Part shown: piece by piece, positions 1 through 7,571 of the stretch
How positions within the stretch are numbered: position 1 is the stretch's first letter
Layout of the letters: each line of letters opens with the position of its first letter
Assembly (NCBI RefSeq): GCF_014127485.1
Contig: NZ_CP059903.1
Coordinates: 3,594,001-3,658,000 of the forward strand
Source: Nocardioides dongkuii
Lineage (GTDB): Bacteria; Actinomycetota; Actinomycetes; Propionibacteriales; Nocardioidaceae
Direction: 5' to 3'
DNA: 64,000 nt
Translations under genes and position numbers: made by a program
Notes under the pieces: generated by a model
Seen by the model: only the letters and a program-made list of their open reading frames with translations
What the model was told of the DNA's origin: nothing
Database searches by the model: none

Positions 1-317
1 AGGCCGGCCGGCCCGGGCTGATCCCGGGCTCGATGGGCACCGCGTCGTACGTCGTGGTCGGCAAGGGTGACGAGCGGGCGCTGCGGTCGGCCCCGCACGG
101 GGCGGGGCGGGAGTACTCCCGGACGCGGGCCCGGAAGACCTTCACGCGCGAGCAGCTGCGGGCGGCGATGACGGGCATCGAGTACCGCGACACCGACGCC
201 TTCCTCGACGAGATCCCCGCGGCGTACAAGGACATCGACCAGGTGATGGCCGACGCCACCGACCTGGTCGAGGTCCGGCACGTGCTGCGTCAGATCGTCA
301 ACGTCAAGGGCGACTGA
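1..317 (+). CDS. rtcB: RtcB RNA-splicing ligase, C-terminal part
   Basis: This is the 3' end of a gene that starts before the window; the reading frame enters at base 3. The RtcB family joins 2',3'-cyclic phosphate or 3'-phosphate RNA ends to 5'-OH ends in a GTP- and Mn-dependent reaction. The visible part carries the family block GLIPGSMGTASYVV and then APHGAGREYSR, in which the His of HGAGR is the residue that becomes guanylylated. The end of the protein (VRHVLRQIVNVKGD) looks complete. Its last 28 bases overlap the convergent membrane-protein gene. Family assignment is firm; the RNA substrate in this organism is unknown. Confidence 0.93.
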   Translation, partial: AGRPGLIPGSMGTASYVVVGKGDERALRSAPHGAGREYSRTRARKTFTREQLRAAMTGIEYRDTDAFLDEIPAAYKDIDQVMADATDLVEVRHVLRQIVNVKGD

Positions 318-952
318 GCGGCCTGCTCGGCCGCCGCCGGCTCCCGGTCCTCCCGGAGGCCGGCGGCGGTCAGCAGCAGCCCGAGCCCGAGCACGGCGCC
401 GTGGGCGACGCGCAGCTCGGGAGTCGCGAAGAACTGCGGGAGGTACGTCGCCAGCCCGGCGCCGGCGAGCAGCCCGCCCCACCGGGCGACCCCGCCGACC
501 GCCCAGCGGCCGCGGGCCAGGTGGACGCCGACGACCGCGAGCACCAGCAGTCCGGCGGCGAACGTCGCCACCTCGAGCGGCGCGTAGCGGAACGCGTCGG
601 CGACGTCGAGGACGGTGGCGTCGCCCGTGGCGGTGGCGTGCCGGCCGAGCTCGTTCAGCCCGTAGGCCTCGGCGCCGTAGTAGGGCAGCAGCAGCGCCAC
701 CGCGACCCAGGCGCGGGACTCCACCGACCGCAGCGGCAGCCCCCGCCACGCGACCCCGGCCACGGAGGCGGAGCGGAGGGCGAGCGCGACCAGCACGAAC
801 CCCAGCATGCCGAGCACGTGCGAGACCAGCCAGGCCGTCGAGCCGAGGTCGGCGGCGCCCTCGAGGCCGGTCTCCGGGCCGTAGGGACGCAGGGCGGGGT
901 AGCCGGCGAGGGCCAGGCCGGCGAGGACGAGGGCGGTGCGGGTGGTCTTCAT
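290..952 (-). CDS. Multi-pass membrane protein of unknown function
   Basis: A 220-residue protein with about six hydrophobic segments (near residues 6-20, 37-57, 76-95, 123-143, 152-170 and 178-197) and a charged C-terminal tail. I do not recognise a named family. The ATG at 952 is preferred over an upstream start at 1006 because GGGAGAA lies just before it and because the longer form would run through the likely operator at 969-981. It is divergent from a TetR regulator and shares a 125-bp promoter region with it, so it is the most likely target of that regulator. Its 3' end overlaps rtcB by 28 bases. Confidence 0.75.
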   Translation of the reverse strand: MKTTRTALVLAGLALAGYPALRPYGPETGLEGAADLGSTAWLVSHVLGMLGFVLVALALRSASVAGVAWRGLPLRSVESRAWVAVALLLPYYGAEAYGLNELGRHATATGDATVLDVADAFRYAPLEVATFAAGLLVLAVVGVHLARGRWAVGGVARWGGLLAGAGLATYLPQFFATPELRVAHGAVLGLGLLLTAAGLREDREPAAAEQAAQSPLTLTI

Positions 953-968
953 CGATTCTCCCGATGTG

Positions 969-981
969 TGAGCGGTGCTCT
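969..981. promoter_or_regulatory. Probable TetR operator, copy 1
   Basis: TGAGC-GGT-GCTCT, a near-palindrome differing by one base from the second copy at 1025-1037. It lies 17 bp before the start codon of the membrane-protein gene, in a position where bound repressor would block its transcription or translation initiation region. The link to the adjacent TetR gene is inferred from position. Confidence 0.6.
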
Positions 982-1024
982 CTGTTTGATGAGTCGACCA
1001 TCGCACAGCGCGTGCACGAAAACA

Positions 1025-1037
1025 AGAGCGGTGCTCT
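1025..1037. promoter_or_regulatory. Probable TetR operator, copy 2
   Basis: AGAGC-GGT-GCTCT, a perfect inverted repeat with 5-bp arms and a 3-bp centre. It is 56 bp from copy 1 and about 40 bp before the GTG of the regulator gene. A 14-base direct match (GAGCGGTGCTCTCT) is shared by the two copies. Confidence 0.65.
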
Positions 1038-1077
1038 CTTAAGTGACTGGTGATCTGCGACGTGCGATGCTCGGGGC

Positions 1078-1746
1078 GTGCCCGACGGACAGACGCCCCG
1101 CCAGCTCGCCCGCGCCGCGAACATCGAGCGGATCAAGGAGCTCGCCCTGCGGCAGCTCGCGAGCGAGGGCGCGACCTCGCTGTCGCTGCGCGCGATCGCC
1201 CGGGAGCTGAACCTCGTCTCGAGCGCGATCTACCGCTACTACCCCAGCCGCGACGAGCTGATCACCGCGCTGATCCTGGACGCGTACGCCGACCTGGCCG
1301 ACGCCCTGGAGGCGGCCGGCGGGACCCGCCGCTCCCCCCGTCGCCGGTGGGCCGACACCTGCGACGGCCTGCGCGCCTGGGCGGTCGCGCAGCCGCACCG
1401 GTTCGCGCTGGTCTACGGCTCCGCCATCCCGGGGTACGCCGCGCCGGCCGACACGATCGCGCCCGCCGCCCGGGTCGTCCGGGCCCTGGCCGCTCCCGTC
1501 GTGGACGGCGCACCGGCGCCCCGCCCCGGGCTGCCGCGCCCGCTCCGGCGGCAGCTCGACGCGGTCACGGCGGAGCTCGACCTGCCCCTCGAGCAGGCCG
1601 GCACCCTGCGCCTGGTCGGCGCGTTCGCGCGGCTCGTCGGGCTGCTCACGCTGGAGCTGAACGGCCACTTCGTCGGCGGGTTCGAGCCCGCCGACGCGCT
1701 CTATGCCGCGCTCGTCGAGGACGAGGCCGACGCCCTGGGGCTGTGA
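1078..1746 (+). CDS. TetR/AcrR family regulator
   Basis: A 222-residue one-component transcription regulator. The N-terminal helix-turn-helix is clear at about residues 34-53 (SLRAIARELNLVSSAIYRYY), typical of TetR proteins that repress their own and divergent genes. The C-terminal ligand-binding half resembles the WHG-type domain found in many actinobacterial members. The start is GTG with GATGCT six bases before it, which looks like a leaderless -10 region. Two matched inverted repeats lie between it and the divergent membrane-protein gene. The inducer cannot be predicted from sequence. Confidence 0.88.
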   Translation: MPDGQTPRQLARAANIERIKELALRQLASEGATSLSLRAIARELNLVSSAIYRYYPSRDELITALILDAYADLADALEAAGGTRRSPRRRWADTCDGLRAWAVAQPHRFALVYGSAIPGYAAPADTIAPAARVVRALAAPVVDGAPAPRPGLPRPLRRQLDAVTAELDLPLEQAGTLRLVGAFARLVGLLTLELNGHFVGGFEPADALYAALVEDEADALGL

Positions 1747-1800
1747 GCCAGCCCCGCCGGGAGCCGCCCGGAGCCGCCCGGCCGACGACCACCACCGCCG

Positions 1801-1806
1801 TACCGT
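1801..1806 (+). promoter_or_regulatory. Leaderless -10 element for the MpaB-like gene
   Basis: TACCGT followed by seven bases and then the ATG at 1814. This spacing places the transcript start on or beside the start codon, as in other leaderless actinobacterial genes. Confidence 0.5.
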
Positions 1807-1813
1807 CAAGGGC

Positions 1814-2662
1814 ATGGCTGACCTGCGGAGCATGCTGGGCGAGGCGATCTTCACGCGCGTCGCCGGACCGGAGGGCGCGCGGCACCGCGACCGCATCCAC
1901 GGCCGCCCGGGACCGCGCCTCTTCGAGCCCGGCAGCCCGATCACGCGGGTGCACGGCGACGCCTCGATGTTCGTCGGCGGCATCCGCGCGCTGCTCATGC
2001 AGACCCTGCACCCGGCGGCGATGCGCGGGGTCGCGGAGCACTCCGGCTACCGCGGCGACATGTGGGGCCGGCTCGCCCGCACCAGCACCTTCCTCGCGAC
2101 CACGACCTTCGGGCACGCCGAGGACGCCGAGCAGGCGATCGCCGTCGTCCGCCGCATCCACGAGCGGGTCACCGGCACGATGCCCGACGGCACGCCGTAC
2201 GCCGCCACCGACCCGCACCTGCTCACCTGGGTGCACCTCGCCGAGGTGGACAGCTTCCTGCGCGCCCACACCGTGTACGGCGCGGAGCCGCTGACCCCCG
2301 CCGAGCGCGACGAGTACGTCGCCCAGGTCGGCGAGGTCGCCCGCCGGCTCGGCGCCGTCGACGTGCCGAGCACCGAGGCCGAGCTGGACGCGGCGCTCGC
2401 GGCGTACCGCCCGGAGCTGCGCGGCACGCCGGAGGCGCGCGAGGCGGTCCGCTACCTGATGCTCCGCCCGCCGCTGCCGCTGGCCGCGCGGGCGCCGTAC
2501 GGCGTGCTGGTCGCCGCCGCGGTCGGGCTGATGCCGGCGTGGACGCGGCTGCCGCTGCGGCTGCCGTGGCTCCCCGTCTCCGAGCGCACGGTCGTGCGCG
2601 GCCTGGGCACCGCCGCGACCGGCACGATCCGGTGGGCGATGAGCCCGCCGGCGGTTTCTTGA
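1814..2662 (+). CDS. MpaB/DUF2236-type oxygenase
   Basis: A 282-residue protein of the family that includes latex-clearing protein and MpaB. These are haem-dependent or haem-like oxygenases acting on hydrophobic substrates. The conserved front is present (GDASMFVGGIRALLMQTLHP), as is the helical stretch HLLTWVHLAEVDSFLRA, whose His is a likely haem ligand by family analogy. The ATG at 1814 is chosen because the protein aligns from MADLRSMLGEAIF and because a TACCGT element sits seven bases upstream; longer in-frame starts lie inside the preceding gene. The substrate is unknown. Confidence 0.82.
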   Translation: MADLRSMLGEAIFTRVAGPEGARHRDRIHGRPGPRLFEPGSPITRVHGDASMFVGGIRALLMQTLHPAAMRGVAEHSGYRGDMWGRLARTSTFLATTTFGHAEDAEQAIAVVRRIHERVTGTMPDGTPYAATDPHLLTWVHLAEVDSFLRAHTVYGAEPLTPAERDEYVAQVGEVARRLGAVDVPSTEAELDAALAAYRPELRGTPEAREAVRYLMLRPPLPLAARAPYGVLVAAAVGLMPAWTRLPLRLPWLPVSERTVVRGLGTAATGTIRWAMSPPAVS

Positions 2663-2764
2663 GCGGTTCCTGACCGAACTGCGCATCCGCTCTTGACGGT
2701 CGGTGCCTAGCGTCGCCCGCATCGGGGCGACCTGCGCCCCGCTGGAGCACGTCGGGGGAACGCC

Positions 2765-3457
2765 ATGCAGACGACGCAGCGCGGGACGGTCAGGGGCACG
2801 GTGCACGCGCCGGGACCCTGCGTCGTGCAGGTCCGGTGGTACGCCGCGGACGGGCGCTGCCTGGGCCGCAGGCGGGTCTACGCCGGCCCGTTCCGGCTGG
2901 TCCTCCCCGTCGGGCGGTACTTCCTGGAGGTCGCGGACGAGCGGGCCGCCTCCGACCCGTCCCGCGTCGAGACGGCCGTCGTCGCGATCGTGGTGCGCGA
3001 CGAGTACGTCGCCGAGGTCGACGTCCGCCTGACCCGCGACACCGCCGCCTCCCCCGCCCGCCCGCAGCGTCCCGCGCCGCGCCCCTGCGGGGTGCTGGAG
3101 TGCCGGGTGGTCGACGGCGCCGACCCGACGCGCCCGCTCTCCGGTGCCCGGCTGCGGCTGCTCGACCGGCACGGCCGCCTCGTGGCCCGCGCGCGCTCGG
3201 ACGCCGGGGGCCGCGTCGCGTTCGAGGGCCTGGCGTCCGCCGCCGACCTCGAGCTCGTGGTGCGCCCGGCGCCGGCGAGCCACGACCACCTCGCGCACCG
3301 CCGGGGTGGGATCACCGTGGCCGACGGCCAGTGGCACGACCTGGGCGACCTGGCGCTGGCGGTCGACGACCGCCCGCAGCGCGCGCCGCGGCTGCGGTCG
3401 GCCACGGCGCAGTACGGGTCGAACGCCGCGGTGATGCTGGCCCGGACCCGGGTCTGA
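2765..3457 (+). CDS. Hypothetical protein with two beta-rich modules
   Basis: A 230-residue protein without a signal peptide. The sequence looks like two short beta-sandwich modules (about residues 5-95 and 112-200) joined by a Pro/Ala/Arg linker. The second module (VLECRVVDGADPTRPLSGAR, then GRLVARARSDAGGRVAFEGL) resembles the carboxypeptidase-regulatory or SpaA-like fold. Such folds serve as structural or binding modules; no catalytic motif is visible. The ATG has a good ribosome-binding site (GGGGGAA). Function is not assigned. Confidence 0.72.
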   Translation: MQTTQRGTVRGTVHAPGPCVVQVRWYAADGRCLGRRRVYAGPFRLVLPVGRYFLEVADERAASDPSRVETAVVAIVVRDEYVAEVDVRLTRDTAASPARPQRPAPRPCGVLECRVVDGADPTRPLSGARLRLLDRHGRLVARARSDAGGRVAFEGLASAADLELVVRPAPASHDHLAHRRGGITVADGQWHDLGDLALAVDDRPQRAPRLRSATAQYGSNAAVMLARTRV

Positions 3458-3474
3458 GCCGACCCGGGGCAGCG

Positions 3475-3849
3475 TCAGCCGGCGACCATGTCCTCGCCGC
3501 TCCAGAAGGCCCGCATCGTGGTGATCCGGCCGTCGTCGTCGAAGGTCATCGCGTCGAAGGGCGCCAGCGTGTAGGTCGCCCCGTCGGCCTTGGTGACGAT
3601 CTCGAAGTGGAAGACCGCCTCGCCGCCGGCGATCCGCAGCGCGACCAGCCGGGTCTCCATCTCGAGGCCCTCGAGGTTTCCGTAGAACGCCGCGATCTGC
3701 TCGCGCGTGGTGAGCACGTCGCTGCCGACCGGGTCCTCGACCGTCGCGCCCTCGGCGTACAGGTCGACGATCTCCGCCGCGGTGCCGGAGCCCACCAGGG
3801 CGACGTACCGCTCGACGACCTCGCGGATCCGCTCGTTGGTCGCTGCCAT
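3475..3849 (-). CDS. Ketosteroid isomerase-like protein (NTF2 fold)
   Basis: A 124-residue protein that matches steroid delta-5-isomerase (about 125 residues) over its whole length. The block ATVEDPVGS and the ending MRAFWSGEDMVAG are characteristic. The three catalytic positions of the family are occupied: Tyr15, Asp39 (proton shuttle) and Asp99 (oxyanion hole). The predicted role is moving a double bond from delta-5 to delta-4 in 3-ketosteroids. It stands alone, divergent from an HD-domain gene, but has a KstR-like operator 14 bp upstream of its ATG, which supports steroid or terpenoid metabolism. Other NTF2-like enzymes share the fold, so substrate is not certain. Confidence 0.85.
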   Translation of the reverse strand: MAATNERIREVVERYVALVGSGTAAEIVDLYAEGATVEDPVGSDVLTTREQIAAFYGNLEGLEMETRLVALRIAGGEAVFHFEIVTKADGATYTLAPFDAMTFDDDGRITTMRAFWSGEDMVAG

Positions 3850-3863
3850 GTCGTCCCCATTTC

Positions 3864-3877
3864 TGTAACAGGTTCTC
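3864..3877. promoter_or_regulatory. KstR-like operator upstream of the ketosteroid isomerase
   Basis: TGTAACAGGTTCTC matches TnnAACnnGTTnnA at seven of eight fixed positions. Read toward the gene, the extended sequence GGAACGAGAACCTGTTACAG agrees with the sites at 57233 and 59922. It lies between a possible TACCGT -10 box and the start codon, where a repressor would block transcription. Confidence 0.6.
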
Positions 3878-3913
3878 GTTCCGCGACACGGTAGCGCTTG
3901 GTTGAATGGGCGG

Positions 3914-4522
3914 GTGGACCTCTCCGACAGATGGCCCCTCCCCGACGCCCCCGACCTCCGTGACCGGCTGCTCGCGGCGTACGCCGGGCCGACCCGCGGC
4001 TACCACGACACCGAGCACCTGACCGAGGTGCTCGACCGGCTCGACGAGCTGACCGCCGCCGGCACGCCGTACGACCCGGCGCCGGTGCGGCTCGCGGCCT
4101 GGTTCCACGACGCGGTGTACGACGGCGACCGAGACGACGAGGAGCGCTCCGCGGCCTGGGCCGAGGACGCGCTGCGCGGCCTGGTCGGCGACCGGGTGGT
4201 CGCGGAGGTCGCCCGGCTGGTGCGGCTGACCGGGACCCACCGCCCCGACGACGACGACCCGCACGGCTGCGCGCTGTCCGACGCCGACCTGGCGATCCTC
4301 GCGGCGCCGCCCGAGCGGTACGCCGCCTACACCGCGGCCGTCCGCCGCGAGTACGCCCACCTCGACGACGCGGCGTTCCGCACCGGGCGCGCGCAGGTGC
4401 TCGGCGCGCTGGGCGGCAAGGTCCACCTGTTCCACACGCCGTACGCCCGCGAGCGCTGGGAGGCCGCGGCCCGCGCCAACCTCGAGCGCGAGCTCGGCGA
4501 GCTCGGCGGACCGGGCCGGTGA
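3914..4522 (+). CDS. HD-domain phosphohydrolase-like protein
   Basis: A 202-residue predicted metal-dependent HD protein. The His residues of GYHDTEHLTEVL and the HD pair in LAAWFHDAVYDG fit the metal site. ALSDADLAILAAPPERYAAY is typical of the bacterial family annotated as predicted metal-dependent HD hydrolase. GTG at 3914 is preferred; TTG at 3902 is also in frame. It overlaps the amidohydrolase gene by GTGA, so the two are translationally coupled. The coupling suggests a role in nucleotide or purine salvage, but this is inference. The substrate is unknown. Confidence 0.82.
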   Translation: MDLSDRWPLPDAPDLRDRLLAAYAGPTRGYHDTEHLTEVLDRLDELTAAGTPYDPAPVRLAAWFHDAVYDGDRDDEERSAAWAEDALRGLVGDRVVAEVARLVRLTGTHRPDDDDPHGCALSDADLAILAAPPERYAAYTAAVRREYAHLDDAAFRTGRAQVLGALGGKVHLFHTPYARERWEAAARANLERELGELGGPGR

Positions 4523-5832
4523 CGCGCACCGTCCTGCGCGGGGCACGGTGGCCCGGCGACGTCGCGATGGCGGACGGCCGGATCGTCGCTGTGGGGTCGG
4601 TGCCCGCCGCGGACGGCGACGTCGTCGTCGACTGCTCCGGCGACCTGCTGACCCCCGGCCTGGTCAACACCCACCACCACTTCTACCAGTGGCTGACCCG
4701 CGGCTGGGCGGTCGACAGCACCCTCTTCGGCTGGCTGCAGACGCTCTACCCGGTGTGGGCGCGGCTCTCGCCGGAGGACGTCGAGGCGGCCGCGGCGGTG
4801 GCGCTCGCCGAGCTGGCGCTCTCGGGGTGCACGACCGCGGCCGACCACCACTACCTGGTGCCCGGGGGCGACGACTCGGTCTTCGACGCGATCGCGGCGG
4901 CGGCCCGGCTGGTCGGGATCCGCACCCACGTGGCCCGCGGGTCGATGGACCTTGGCGAGAGCCGCGGCGGCCTGCCCCCGGACTCGGTGGTCGAGGACCT
5001 CGACGCGATCCTGGCCTCGACCGAGGCGGTGCACGCGCGGCTCCACGACGGCGAGACGCTGTTCGTCACCGCCGCCCCGTGCAGCCCGTTCAGCGTGAGC
5101 CAGCGGCTGATGCGGGAGTCCGCCGACCTCGCCCGCCGGCTCGGGATCCGGCTGCACACCCACCTCGCCGAGACCCTCGACGAGGAGCGGGACTCCCTCG
5201 CCCGGTTCGGCAAGCGCCCCGTGGAGCTGCTCGACGACCTGGGCTGGATCGACTCCGACGTGTGGGTGGCCCACGGGATCCACCTCTCCGACCGCGAGGT
5301 CCAGCGACTCGCGGAGGCCCGCACCGGCGTGGCGCACTGCCCCTCGAGCAACTCCCGCCTCGGCGCCGGGATCGCCCGGGTCCGCGACCTGGTGGACGCC
5401 GGCGCCCCCGTCGGCCTCGGCGTCGACGGCGTCGCCTCCAACGAGATCGGCACCCTGCAGCCCGAGCTGCGGATGGCGCTCTTCCTGGCCCGCCAGCGCG
5501 CCGGCGACCCGACGGCGTTCGGCCCGGCCGACGCGCTCGCCCTGGGCACGTCGGGCGGCGCCGCGTGCCTGGGCCGCACCGACATCGGGCGGCTGGAGGT
5601 CGGGCTCCGCGCGGACGTGGTCGTCTGGCCCGGCGACGACGTCGCCGACGTCCTCGACCCCCTGGCGGCGCTGGTCCTCGGCCCAGAGCGGTCCGCGCGC
5701 CACGTGTACGTCGGCGGCGTGCCGGTCGTCGCCGACGGCCACCTGGTCGGCGCCGACCTGGCCTCCCTGCGCGCCGACCTGACCCGCCGGGCGCGCCGGC
5801 TCTGGCCGGACTCCTCGACCCCCGGTGGTTGA
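4519..5832 (+). CDS. 8-oxoguanine deaminase-like amidohydrolase
   Basis: A 437-residue metal-dependent amidohydrolase. Metal ligands expected of the superfamily are visible: THHHFYQW (HxH near residues 52-54), the His of LHTHLAET, the His of VAHGIHLSD and the Asp of GLGVDGVASN. The HHHFYQWLTRG block and the overall layout match the 8-oxoguanine deaminase/hydroxyatrazine hydrolase branch, which removes an amino group from a heteroaromatic ring. The GTG start overlaps the stop of the HD gene. The last residues (TPGG and stop) are encoded inside a dispersed repeat. Close relatives deaminate other purines, so the exact substrate is not certain. Confidence 0.83.
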   Translation: MTRTVLRGARWPGDVAMADGRIVAVGSVPAADGDVVVDCSGDLLTPGLVNTHHHFYQWLTRGWAVDSTLFGWLQTLYPVWARLSPEDVEAAAAVALAELALSGCTTAADHHYLVPGGDDSVFDAIAAAARLVGIRTHVARGSMDLGESRGGLPPDSVVEDLDAILASTEAVHARLHDGETLFVTAAPCSPFSVSQRLMRESADLARRLGIRLHTHLAETLDEERDSLARFGKRPVELLDDLGWIDSDVWVAHGIHLSDREVQRLAEARTGVAHCPSSNSRLGAGIARVRDLVDAGAPVGLGVDGVASNEIGTLQPELRMALFLARQRAGDPTAFGPADALALGTSGGAACLGRTDIGRLEVGLRADVVVWPGDDVADVLDPLAALVLGPERSARHVYVGGVPVVADGHLVGADLASLRADLTRRARRLWPDSSTPGG

Positions 5833-5851
5833 GCAACGAGGAGCGGCGACG
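5822..5851 (+). repeat. GGTGGTYGAGC dispersed repeat, partial copy
   Basis: CCGGTGGTTGAGCAACGAGG and the next ten bases match the left part of the repeat found at 5904, 28532 and 37091. The stop codon of the amidohydrolase lies inside it. Confidence 0.65.
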
Positions 5852-5903
5852 CCCCCGTTCCGGGCAGAGAATCTGGGCTATCGAGTCACCGTGGAGCGCG
5901 CCG

Positions 5904-5962
5904 CCGGTGGTTGAGCAGCGAAGGCGCCCCGGCGCCTGAGCGTTGTCGAAACCCGGTGAGCG
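5904..5962 (+). repeat. GGTGGTYGAGC dispersed repeat, full copy
   Basis: Starts CCGGTGGTTGAGCAGCGAAG and ends GTTGTCGAAACCCGGTGAGC. It sits in the 286-bp gap before the DUF222 gene. Apart from this and the copy at 5822, I see no gene or other clear signal in 5833-6118. Confidence 0.65.
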
Positions 5963-6118
5963 AAGGCAGGGCCTCGATCGATGACCGGTACGGCGTCCAC
6001 AGCTCCGGATCAGGCCTGTGGAGGAGCCGATTCTTCGTGACCGAGTCGTGACCTGAGCACCCGGCGGAAAGGGGCGTTCGGGACCTGGACTGTCGGTGGT
6101 GACGGCTTCGATAGAGGT

Positions 6119-7372
6119 ATGTCAGCAGCCACCGTCGCAGGGATCCACCCGGTCACCGGGCTGGTCGCGCGCACCGCTGACAACGTCGCCGCGATGAGGG
6201 ATGCGTGGCTGGTCTCCATGGACGCCGCCGCCGCCGGTGCCGCGTTGGTCGAGCTGAACCGGTTGCAGTCCGAGCTCACCGAGCTCCAGGCCCGGGTCGC
6301 GGTCCGCGCCCAGCAGGCCGGCACCGCCGAGACCACCGGTGCCACCTCGCTGGCGAACTGGCTCGCGGTCACCACCCGGCAGTCCCGCACTTCGACCCAC
6401 CGGTTCATGCGGCTGGCCGAGTCCCTGGATCGCGACGTGTTCGAGCCGGTCCGGGTGGCGCTGTCCGAGGGCAGGGTCAACCCCGACCAGGCGCTGGTGA
6501 TCACCGACGCCGTCGATGCACTCCCCGACGAGGTCGAGCCCGAGACCCGCGACCGTGCCGTCGACGTGCTGCTCGCGGAGGCCGGCCACCACGACCCGGT
6601 CGCGCTACGCCGCCTCGGCAAGCGACTCCTCGACGTGGTGGCCCCGGAGGTCGGTGAGGCGCACGAGGCGAAGGTCGTCGAGGCCGAAGAGGAGCGCGCC
6701 CGTGCGCACACCCGGTTGACGATGACCGACGACGGCCACGGCATCACCCACGGCCGGTTCCAGCTCCCCACCGCCCAAGCGCAGATGCTGAAGAAGGCGT
6801 TGCACGCGATCGCCGCACCCAAAGCCCAGACCGCCCGTCACGGGACGCTGCCCGTGCGGCGCCCGGGTCCGGAGCGGATGGGGCAGGCGCTGTGTGAGCT
6901 CATCGAGCGGATCCCCGCCAACGTGCTTCCTGCGGCCGGTGGGGTGAACGCCACCGCGGCGGTGCTGATGAGCCTGGAGACCTTCTGCGGGGGCCACGGC
7001 GTCGCGCACCTCGACACCGGCGCGACCATCTCCGCCGGCCAAGCCCGCCGGTTGGCGTGTGAGGCCGGGATCATCCCCGCCGTCCTCGGCGGACCCAGCC
7101 AGGTCCTCGACCTGGGCCGCACCCGCCGGTTCCACACCAAGTCCCAGAGGATCGCCATCGCGATCCGCGACGGGAGCTGCACCGCCGAAGACTGCGACTG
7201 GCCACCCGGCATGTGCCACGCCCACCACGACCCGGCCTGGACCCAGGGCGGGGTCACCGACATCGACCACGCCCGACTCCTCTGCCCCCAGCATCACGCA
7301 CGCGCCCACGACCCGGCGTACACCACCACCTGCCGACCCGACGGGAAGATCACCTTCCACCGGCGCACGTAG
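6119..7372 (+). CDS. DUF222 / HNH endonuclease (13E12-type)
   Basis: A 417-residue member of the actinobacterial DUF222 family with a C-terminal HNH nuclease motif. The N-terminal DUF222 helical region spans about residues 25-310 (LNRLQSELTELQARVAVRAQ; TTRQSRTSTHRFMRLAESLD). The C-terminal zinc/HNH part reads CDWPPGMCHAHHDPAW, then DIDHARLLCPQHHARAH, with paired Cys and His. These genes occur in many copies in actinomycete genomes and in mycobacterial 13E12 repeats, and are suspected mobile or selfish elements. The gene is flanked on both sides by dispersed GGTTGAGC repeats. Its function is not established. Confidence 0.88.
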   Translation: MSAATVAGIHPVTGLVARTADNVAAMRDAWLVSMDAAAAGAALVELNRLQSELTELQARVAVRAQQAGTAETTGATSLANWLAVTTRQSRTSTHRFMRLAESLDRDVFEPVRVALSEGRVNPDQALVITDAVDALPDEVEPETRDRAVDVLLAEAGHHDPVALRRLGKRLLDVVAPEVGEAHEAKVVEAEEERARAHTRLTMTDDGHGITHGRFQLPTAQAQMLKKALHAIAAPKAQTARHGTLPVRRPGPERMGQALCELIERIPANVLPAAGGVNATAAVLMSLETFCGGHGVAHLDTGATISAGQARRLACEAGIIPAVLGGPSQVLDLGRTRRFHTKSQRIAIAIRDGSCTAEDCDWPPGMCHAHHDPAWTQGGVTDIDHARLLCPQHHARAHDPAYTTTCRPDGKITFHRRT

Positions 7373-7407
7373 ACCGACCGACAGATCACCGTCACTTCGT
7401 GGGCTGC

Positions 7408-7485
7408 GGGGGCCTCGACACGCTCGCTCACCGGTACGACGACGCCCGTCGCCGTGCTTGAGCGTCGTCGAAACCCCGTGAGCCG
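7408..7485 (-). repeat. Dispersed repeat on the far side of the DUF222 gene
   Basis: GGCCTCGACACGCTCGCTCA, followed by GTGCTTGAGCGTCGTCGAAA and CCCCGTGAGC. These are the same blocks as the repeat at 5904, with one arm inverted. The DUF222 gene is therefore bracketed by related repeats. The rest of 7373-7550 holds no gene that I can see. Confidence 0.5.
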
Positions 7486-7550
7486 AGAACCAGCCTCAAC
7501 CAAGGCCCCGCGCCCCTCGCCCGGTCTCGACCCCGGGACTTCGTCCCTGC

Positions 7551-7568
7551 TGGACCACCGGTGGTCCA
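7551..7568. terminator. Perfect 18-bp palindrome after the cutC operon
   Basis: TGGACCACCGGTGGTCCA is a perfect inverted repeat lying three bases beyond the stop codon of the DUF4031 gene. It could act as a hairpin terminator, though there is no U-tract. GGTGGTC also occurs at the left edge of the dispersed repeats. Confidence 0.45.
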
Positions 7569-7571
7569 CCC

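Noticed and set aside
2693..2713. TTGACG ... TAGCGT as a promoter before the 2765 gene
   Set aside because: The spacing of nine bases is too short for a sigma-70 promoter.
1646..4546. A 966-codon open frame on the minus strand
   Set aside because: It lies antisense to several clear genes. Its translation is low-complexity Arg/Gly/Ala and it arises from the GC-rich third positions of the real genes.
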